64,000 nucleotides of DNA, taken from assembly GCA_036278715.1 (NCBI GenBank), contig DASUKN010000105.1:1-64000 (forward strand). The letters run 5' to 3'. Made by a program: the position numbers and the translations under genes. The notes under the pieces are model-generated. The model searched no databases. It worked only from the letters and a program-made list of their open reading frames with translations, and was not told the origin of the DNA. The DNA is from Udaeobacter sp025935755 (GTDB lineage Bacteria; Verrucomicrobiota; Verrucomicrobiia; Chthoniobacterales; UBA10450). This document shows, one piece after another, positions 58,409 to 64,000 of the stretch; the first letter of the stretch is position 1; each line of letters starts with the position of its first letter.

Positions 58409-59506
58409 GTGCAGCATTCGCCCCAGAATCTCGTTCTTAGCGTATTTGCGTTCGTGCTGGGCGCAGCGGTGGGCTCGTTTCTGAACGTTTGCATCTACCG
58501 TTGGCCGGTTGATCTCTCCATTAGCCGCCCACGCCGCTCGTTTTGTCCGCAGTGCAAACAACCGATTCCATGGCATCACAATCTTCCGCTGCTCAGCTGG
58601 CTCGCGCTCCGAGGCCGATGCGCGAACTGCAGCGCAAAAATTCCGTTTCGCTATTTCGCTGTCGAACTCGTTACCGCACTTTTGTTCCTAGCGATCTGGG
58701 AACGGTTCCCGTGGCAGGTGGCGATTGCGTACTGGATCTTCGTGTCATTGTTGATCATCGGAACGTTCATCGATTTTGAGCATTTCATTATTCCGGACCG
58801 TGTAACCATCGGCGGAACAATCGCGGGCATAGGTTGCAGCATCGTTGTTCCCGCCTTGATGCAGACAAATTCGCGCCTTGCAGCCGGTGTTCGCGCCGCG
58901 CTGGCCGCGGCGCTTGGTTACGTCATCCTCTGGATCGTGCTGGAAGCAGGAAAAATTGCTTTCGGCAGGAAACGTATTGAATTCGAAACGCCCACCCCAT
59001 TCACCTGGGCAAAACGCGACGACGATGATGCTCATTTCACTGTAGGCACTGAAGAAAGTCTCTGGAGCGAATACTTCGCGCGAGAAAAAGATCGCCTGCT
59101 TCTCAAATGCGACCAGGTGAGGATTGATGATCGCGAGTATGGCAGCCTGACACTGGCTTTCCACTACGATCGGGTGAACGCCGACGGCAACGTGCTGATG
59201 CTCGATGATCTCACCCATATTTCTGGCGTCACGCGCGAGCTGGTCATTCCCCGCGAGGCGATGGGACGGGGCGACTTGAAATTTCTGGCGGCCATCGGCG
59301 CATTTCTTGGGTGGCGCGCAGTTTTGTTCAGCCTTTTCGCCGGATCGCTGCTCGGTTCGGTGATCGGATTAGTGACGCTCGTCGCCGGAAAACCTGTTTG
59401 GTCAGCCAAGCTCCCCTTTGGACCATATTTGGCATTTGGCGCATTGAGCTGGATGTTTTTCGGCGAAACAGTTCTGCACTGGTACGGAATGCTGCTCAGC
59501 CCCTAA
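58409..59506 (+). CDS. Prepilin peptidase (A24) with a large inserted domain
   Basis: A 365-aa membrane aspartyl protease that cleaves and N-methylates type IV pilin-like signal peptides. The cytoplasmic methylation region has two CxxC pairs (FCPQCKQPIPWHHNLPLLSW ... RCANCSAKI). The first catalytic aspartate is in IDFEHFIIPDRV, the second in REAMGRGDLKFLAAIGAFLG, corresponding to the usual G-x-G-D. Between those two, after the helix LGYVILWIVLEAGKIAFG, about 100 extra residues appear (RKRIEFETPTPFTWAKRDDD to DLTHISGVTRELVIP). Ordinary A24 enzymes lack them. Start is GTG 58409. No pilin genes adjoin. Confidence 0.88.
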   Translation: MQHSPQNLVLSVFAFVLGAAVGSFLNVCIYRWPVDLSISRPRRSFCPQCKQPIPWHHNLPLLSWLALRGRCANCSAKIPFRYFAVELVTALLFLAIWERFPWQVAIAYWIFVSLLIIGTFIDFEHFIIPDRVTIGGTIAGIGCSIVVPALMQTNSRLAAGVRAALAAALGYVILWIVLEAGKIAFGRKRIEFETPTPFTWAKRDDDDAHFTVGTEESLWSEYFAREKDRLLLKCDQVRIDDREYGSLTLAFHYDRVNADGNVLMLDDLTHISGVTRELVIPREAMGRGDLKFLAAIGAFLGWRAVLFSLFAGSLLGSVIGLVTLVAGKPVWSAKLPFGPYLAFGALSWMFFGETVLHWYGMLLSP

Positions 59507-59659
59507 TAGAATCGTGATCGGCCGGCCTGCATGACATGAGCTGGCGCTCTTGAGATTGACGACTTCGAATCTCCGGTAAGTACTTTCTACAAATGGATTT
59601 TCCTTCGGGACCCATGGACAGGCTTCTACAATTACGGACGCAGCACCCGCAAACACGGC

Positions 59660-59968
59660 ATGCATCTCGTTCTGACTTTCGCTGATTACGAAGTTTCAGG
59701 CGACGGAAACGATGATATCGGCAATTTCGTTGTGATTGGGCGATTCGACCGCACGAATGGTGAGTGCAACTGGATCAAGACATACATCCGTGGACACGAC
59801 GTTTGCTACCGCGGCTTCCGCGAGGGCAAAGGGATCTGGGGAGTATGGGAGCTGCCGGGTGACTCAGGAGGTTTTCATATCTGGCCGCTCGGGCAAGAAG
59901 AAGGCGAACAGGATCAAGAGAGCGCAGAAGAACCGCTGCCGGTTGGAGCAGTTGCGACTGAGACATAA
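59660..59968 (+). CDS. Small protein with GFREGKGIWGVWE motif, possibly truncated at the N-terminus
   Basis: From ATG 59660 a 102-aa protein is encoded: VLTFADYEVSGDGNDDIGNF, GRFDRTNGECNWIKTYIRGH, VCYRGFREGKGIWGVWELPG and GFHIWPLG, then an acidic tail (QEEGEQDQESAEE). It looks like one beta-barrel of the streptavidin/lipocalin-like sort, family unknown. The frame is open and protein-like for about 120 bp further upstream (FYKWIFLRDPWTGFYNYGRS) down to a stop at 59537, but has no ATG, GTG or TTG there. Either an ATT (59555) start is used or the start codon was lost. Confidence 0.5.
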   Translation: MHLVLTFADYEVSGDGNDDIGNFVVIGRFDRTNGECNWIKTYIRGHDVCYRGFREGKGIWGVWELPGDSGGFHIWPLGQEEGEQDQESAEEPLPVGAVATET

Positions 59969-60173
59969 CTTGGGTTCGCAGTTAGTCCGACCGCTGCCTA
60001 ACGGCAACATCCCAACGGCTGAGAACGGTAGCGTCGGCCGAATCGCATCCCCGACCGCTTTCTGGCACCGATCACCGGTCGGTTCCGTAGTAGAAGAAGA
60101 GACATGAGGTTTTGAAAGTTTATGAATCCAAACCGACGGAGAATTTCGTTACGCAACTGGTGAGCCAGGCGGG

Positions 60174-61643
60174 ATGACTATGGAAGGACTTCGTCTTGTA
60201 CCCCTAAGCGCATACCACATCGATTGCCGGACCCTTGAGGTGGAGCCAGGCGCATCTTTGGAAGAGATAAAACAGGCTTACCGCGATCAGACAAAGGTGT
60301 GGCACCCGGATCGATTCACGAATGACCTCAGGCTACAGAAGAAAGCTGAGGAAAAAATCAAACAAATCAGTCTGGCTTATCGTCGACTTTGCGGGCTGTC
60401 GCCATATGAGCAGCAGGCGCCCCGTCCCGCTGTACTCCGCTCTTCGTCGGATTGGGCGATCGCTTTCTTCGCTCTCGGTCGGGCGCTTAGGAACACCTTG
60501 ACCGTTATCTTAAAGCCATTCGTCTGGTTGATACGAACAGCAGCCGCGATCTGCAACGGTATCTTTCAGTGGTGCTGTCGTGAGAGAAAATCGCTGGCGA
60601 TCGCTACGAGCGCGTTCGTCCTCGGATTCGGTTTCGGTGTATGGTTTTTGCCGCGGGACTCTGAGACTTGGATGAAAGTTACCAGTCTGTTCCAGGGCAA
60701 CATTGAAAAGAATGGAACTGCGCAGGTGGTAGGCGAGGCTGCCGCTGCGGCTCCGACCGCCTCTCCTAACACGGCAGTAACTGCTACCCCTTCGCCGCAG
60801 GTAGAGGCATCACTGCCCCCGTGGTCGTTTGGCGCGAACTCAGACCTGACAATAGATTTGGCATCGCAAAATGTTTTCGTCACGCCGGCCTTCGGGCGCA
60901 GCGAACAGGAGCTGACAGGGGAGGTGTCGTCACCGTTCGAGAGCGCTCACACGCAAGATGGGCAGCAAAGCGTTGGAGAAGATTATGCTGAACGAATGGG
61001 ACACGGTAGTTACATACCTATCTCATTCGTATCGCAGGAAAGTACTTTATATTTTGCGTTGGCGTACAACGACATTGAACACGAACAACAGACCAACGCC
61101 GACCAGCCAGAGGTACTCCCGTGGTCCAGAAAGATTCATGTCCAGCCGCATAGCATCGTTACGAGGCAGCAACCGGACGAGAATACAGAAGCAAACCATG
61201 CGCATCCAGCCGTAACGGAATCACCGCACGCCGCTACCCGCTGGACAGGTGTTACCTCCGTTGCGCGTTCCGGAGTTACACTGGAGAAAGAGTTGGACGA
61301 GAGCAAAAGGCCCGCGAACCATGTTTCTATCAAACCACTGCAAGTCCATCGCGTCCCTTCTGAAGGCCCAACCACGGCCGTTGCCAAACCAGTTACCACC
61401 TATGCACCGCGCCCCGAATATCCAGAGGAAGCCCGTTCCCGGCGCATTGCAGGCAGTGGAGTTTGCGTCGTGTCGGTTGATCCTCTTACTGGCAGGGTTC
61501 GCGACACTTCAATGGCGGAGAGCACAGGAAGTTTGCTCTTGGATAAGTCAGTTCTCAGGACACTTCGTACCTGGAAATTCAAACCAGGAACAGTGTCGGA
61601 GGTCAGCGTCCCCGTTGAGTTCACAAGAGACGAAGAACGATAA
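60174..61643 (+). CDS. J-domain / membrane anchor / TonB C-terminal fusion protein
   Basis: A 489-aa protein with three parts. Residues ~15-75 are a DnaJ-type J domain with the HPD motif at 44-46 (YRDQTKVWHPDRF). Residues ~141-158 (LAIATSAFVLGFGFGVWFL) form a membrane helix. Then comes a long polar region, and the last ~75 residues are a TonB-type C-terminal domain (RPEYPEEARSRRIAGSGVCV ... LRTLRTWKFKPG). J domains stimulate Hsp70 (DnaK), while TonB domains work in the periplasm, so the protein would span the inner membrane from chaperone to envelope. No dnaK or exbBD is nearby. The ATG at 60174 is the first reasonable start. Confidence 0.8.
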   Translation: MTMEGLRLVPLSAYHIDCRTLEVEPGASLEEIKQAYRDQTKVWHPDRFTNDLRLQKKAEEKIKQISLAYRRLCGLSPYEQQAPRPAVLRSSSDWAIAFFALGRALRNTLTVILKPFVWLIRTAAAICNGIFQWCCRERKSLAIATSAFVLGFGFGVWFLPRDSETWMKVTSLFQGNIEKNGTAQVVGEAAAAAPTASPNTAVTATPSPQVEASLPPWSFGANSDLTIDLASQNVFVTPAFGRSEQELTGEVSSPFESAHTQDGQQSVGEDYAERMGHGSYIPISFVSQESTLYFALAYNDIEHEQQTNADQPEVLPWSRKIHVQPHSIVTRQQPDENTEANHAHPAVTESPHAATRWTGVTSVARSGVTLEKELDESKRPANHVSIKPLQVHRVPSEGPTTAVAKPVTTYAPRPEYPEEARSRRIAGSGVCVVSVDPLTGRVRDTSMAESTGSLLLDKSVLRTLRTWKFKPGTVSEVSVPVEFTRDEER

Positions 61644-61692
61644 GTCGGTTCCCTCGCTTAAGCATTGTAACGTGCGCGTTGGCAGCAGTTTT

Positions 61693-63285
61693 TCACACAT
61701 TCGGACGCACCACGGACCTGCGATACATCAGCAACCCCACCAATCCGAGCACTAGGAGGAACACAGTGGAACCGGCGTCGGGAACGGAAACATTGCCTGC
61801 CGCTACAGTGAGAAGGGCATAGGTGGGAAAATAACTAATCTCCCAATGCTCGGCCAGGTCATCGATGTTGCGGTTACGCATCAACAATGTCCCGTTCACA
61901 GCGCCTGCAGTTAAAAACGTAAACGAGTCGCCAACGCCTGGGACAAAGCCGTTCAGAAGCACGACGCTGAGTTGCCCACCCAGATTAGCAGTGCCAAGCA
62001 CGTTCAAAGCACCGAACTCATGGGTGTTCGCAATCTGGATCATGAGCGTGGCGTAGTTCGCTTGCGTGAAACTGCTGACCGTCAATGTGCCTGTCGGACT
62101 GCCTGGGCTGACGGTACCCTGATTGCTAAGAGTACCATGGATTGTCCCTGTGCCAGTAAGCGTGCCCTGACGGTTTACCAGTGTGTTGCTTGTAGTAGAG
62201 CCATCCACCTGTAGCACACCACGATTGACCTTTGTGTCGCCAGTGTACGTGCTGTTACCAGACAGAATGAGCGTTCCGGTACCGACCTTTGTCAATGAGC
62301 CGCGCATGCCCTGAATTGTGCCGGCAAAAGTGGTGCTAAGGTTATTGGTGCCAACGGTCAAATTGTTGGCTCCTAGCTCAACGGAAGCACTTTCATCCCC
62401 CGCTAATGAGCCGATCGTGACGCCCGGAGCGTTGTGACCACTAATGTCAAGCGTGCTAGCGACCTCTTCAGCAAAGTCGAAAAAAAGTCCAATGGCCGCT
62501 ATACCGCCCTTCGAAGAGCCGGAAAAAATTATATCTACTCCGGCGCCGCTGATATCGGCATTACCAGCAGTCGAAAAATCGGAAAACTGGATGAGGTTCG
62601 GGAAACCTAACGTGGGTCCGACGACGATAATCGCGTTATCTGCACTGGAGTGATCCAGGAAACTTACCACGCTAAACTCTCCGAGGCGTATGGTGGCAGC
62701 ACCAGCCGTGGAATTGTCGTGAAAACTTACGAATTCGCCCACCGCATTGGTGGTGTCGATCTGCGCGCTACCCGCAGTGGAGTTGTCGAAAAAATTTACG
62801 GCGTCTTCGCCAGCGAAGGGAAGGATAAGCGCATTACCTGCAGTCGAGTGGTTGGAAAAGTTTATAGATCCGCCATCAGGCTCAATAGTTGCATCCCCCG
62901 CGCTAGCGGAGTTCGTGAAAATCATTTGCGCCCCAGCTATATGGAAAGTCTGTCCGCTCCCGGAGTTGTTCACAACCCCGCTACCGCTAAGAGTGAGCGT
63001 AACATTCGGGTTGACGGTGATGGAGTACGGATTCGTCGCCGCCGGCGCGAAGACGATGCTGTCGACCTCGGTATTCGCGGAAATCGAAACATTCGTAGTG
63101 TTCGAAAGGCCGAATGTCGCAATGTCATTGGCACCATTAGGCACTTGATTTGGCGTCCAATTGGCAGGCGTATTCCAGTCCCCCGACAACGGATTGAGAT
63201 CCCATTGCGCGCTGGTCGCGTAGCTAGCAGTTGGAACAAGTAACATGAAAGCGCAGCCAAACGCTGCACTGATGAGCGTTTTCAT
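61693..63285 (-). CDS. Exported beta-strand-repeat surface protein with VPDAG-CTERM sorting tail
   Basis: A 530-aa surface protein. Signal sequence LISAAFGCAFMLLVPTASYA. The body is rich in Gly, Ser, Thr and Asn and contains repeated beta-strand units, including an autotransporter-associated strand repeat (GSLTKVGTGTLILSGNSTYT) and several copies of 'F-x-D/N-x-S-T-A-G-x-A-x-I' (FFDNSTAGSAQI, FHDNSTAGAATI, FSDFSTAGNADI). The C-terminus VPDAGSTVFLLVLGLVGLLM then YRRS is a PEP-CTERM-like tail (VPDSG variant): motif, membrane helix and Arg cluster, implying processing by an exosortase. ATG 63285 is used because it starts the signal sequence. Confidence 0.88.
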   Translation of the reverse strand: MKTLISAAFGCAFMLLVPTASYATSAQWDLNPLSGDWNTPANWTPNQVPNGANDIATFGLSNTTNVSISANTEVDSIVFAPAATNPYSITVNPNVTLTLSGSGVVNNSGSGQTFHIAGAQMIFTNSASAGDATIEPDGGSINFSNHSTAGNALILPFAGEDAVNFFDNSTAGSAQIDTTNAVGEFVSFHDNSTAGAATIRLGEFSVVSFLDHSSADNAIIVVGPTLGFPNLIQFSDFSTAGNADISGAGVDIIFSGSSKGGIAAIGLFFDFAEEVASTLDISGHNAPGVTIGSLAGDESASVELGANNLTVGTNNLSTTFAGTIQGMRGSLTKVGTGTLILSGNSTYTGDTKVNRGVLQVDGSTTSNTLVNRQGTLTGTGTIHGTLSNQGTVSPGSPTGTLTVSSFTQANYATLMIQIANTHEFGALNVLGTANLGGQLSVVLLNGFVPGVGDSFTFLTAGAVNGTLLMRNRNIDDLAEHWEISYFPTYALLTVAAGNVSVPDAGSTVFLLVLGLVGLLMYRRSVVRPNV

Positions 63286-63505
63286 AGGAATAATCTCGGC
63301 TGGGTGCGGCAGAACGGTCAGTGCCGCAGCTAGACAGTTACTCAGCACACGCAGTGCCAGAAGCGCGACTTACCTAAGAAAGGTCGAAGTGATGTCTCGA
63401 AAACAACTTAGACGAATCGCGTGACGCAACTTCTGGCGTTCGGACGTGCGAATTCCGTAACCTATTCCGACGCTGTCAGGAATTCCGACGATTAACCGAT
63501 CGAGA

Positions 63506-64000
63506 CTAGCTGCCGAAGCTCGTCGAAGCAGTAGCGGCTGAAGTTGTGCCGGGATCGACGACCCCGGCTGCAGGGGTTGTCGGTCGCCGCAGCATCAACG
63601 CGACATTAACTATCTCGCACTTTAGCCACCGACGCAGCCCGCGTGAGAATTGCTTACGCAGCCGCGCGTCGGGAACGAAACCGTCGTAAAGTTCGCGCCA
63701 GCCGGCGTTTCGCCTGCCATAGTAGCCAGTCGCCCATCTGCGGTTGGCTATAGTCGTTAGGCGGCGGCTGTAAAAATTCATTATTTTTCGCACGAACTTA
63801 CCGCCGTGCCCGCTGAACGGTAAATGGAGAAATTCGCGTTCCGGGTCGCGATAGACTGCTCTTACCAAACCTGTGTAATAACTGCTTACGTCGAGCAGCA
63901 ACGCTGTGGACATCAACTCTGCGTCGCCCATGTAAAAGTACTTGTCCTTGTATAGACTCTCGAACCACGAACGGTAAGCAACCGGGTATTGTTCGTTGTA
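63506..64000 (-). CDS. C-terminal part of an unrecognised protein (5' end outside window)
   Basis: The frame is open through the right edge, so at least 164 codons are visible: YNEQYPVAYRSWFESLYKDK at the edge, then MGDAELMSTALLLDVSSYYT, LHLPFSGHGGKFVRKIMNFY and a basic segment GLRRWLKCEIVNVALMLRRP. The tail is Ala/Thr/Ser-rich. I do not recognise the family. A start at the internal ATG 63931 is possible but the conserved-looking sequence continues upstream of it, so I treat it as truncated. The 220-bp gap before it (63286-63505) shows nothing clear. Confidence 0.45.
   Translation of the reverse strand, partial: YNEQYPVAYRSWFESLYKDKYFYMGDAELMSTALLLDVSSYYTGLVRAVYRDPEREFLHLPFSGHGGKFVRKIMNFYSRRLTTIANRRWATGYYGRRNAGWRELYDGFVPDARLRKQFSRGLRRWLKCEIVNVALMLRRPTTPAAGVVDPGTTSAATASTSFGS

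Noticed and set aside
1..64000. CRISPR arrays, rRNA, tRNA and transposase genes
   Set aside because: No regularly spaced direct repeats, no recognisable rRNA segments or tRNA cloverleaf, and no DDE/tyrosine recombinase motifs were seen. A tRNA could be missed by eye; tRNAscan-SE would settle it.

Overview
The window looks like a chromosomal segment of a Gram-negative soil bacterium of the Verrucomicrobiota, most likely near Chthoniobacterales / 'Candidatus Udaeobacter'. This is an inference from gene content. The supports are an outer-membrane assembly pair (BamA, Skp/OmpH), a VPDAG variant of the PEP-CTERM sorting tail, futalosine-pathway menaquinone synthesis (MqnC), and a UBact-PrcB-PrcA proteasome operon. 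No rRNA, tRNA, CRISPR array, integrase or transposase was seen. Gene density is high and both strands are used.

Layout. 1-5.1 kb: tail of a secreted protein, NAD-dependent DNA ligase, a fused amino-sugar kinase/MurQ etherase for murein recycling, and two tiny membrane proteins. 5.3-20.6 kb: envelope and stress genes (DegP-type protease, ankyrin-L,D-transpeptidase fusion, CPBP protease, KirBac-type K+ channel, PtsN-like EIIA, Tat-exported PLP enzyme), ending in an operon of two caspase-fold proteases, one fused to an alpha/beta-hydrolase domain. 20.9-28.3 kb: divergent from the caspases, a tandemly duplicated accessory module of two very large secreted coiled-coil proteins, each followed by a small exported protein (one copy truncated). 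28.3-38.5 kb: metabolic and repair genes (MBL hydrolase, SDR reductase, a two-polypeptide IcmF-like acyl-CoA mutase, MutM beside a uracil-DNA glycosylase) and a decayed TcmP/DUF5131 remnant. 38.5-49.6 kb: slipin, mqnC, a D-amino-acid-oxidase-like gene carrying an in-frame repeat element, Cu/Zn SOD, NfeD protease, bamA-skp and a clear terminator. 49.6-54.2 kb: a reverse-strand operon UBact > prcB > prcA > murein amidase > peptidoglycan-binding protein, facing divergent LysM and GYF_2 genes. 54.2-64 kb: ABC exporter, folB, NUDIX, tatC, a prepilin peptidase with an extra domain, a J-domain/TonB fusion, a VPDAG-CTERM beta-strand-repeat surface protein, and a truncated unknown gene at the edge.

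The best candidates for a second look are the UBact proteasome operon, the hydrolase-metacaspase pair beside the mosaic duplicated secreted proteins, and a family of short palindromic elements. One of those elements sits inside a coding sequence in frame, and another lies between the two halves of the split mutase. Several genes also show decay marks: a frameshift, lost start codons and truncated copies.
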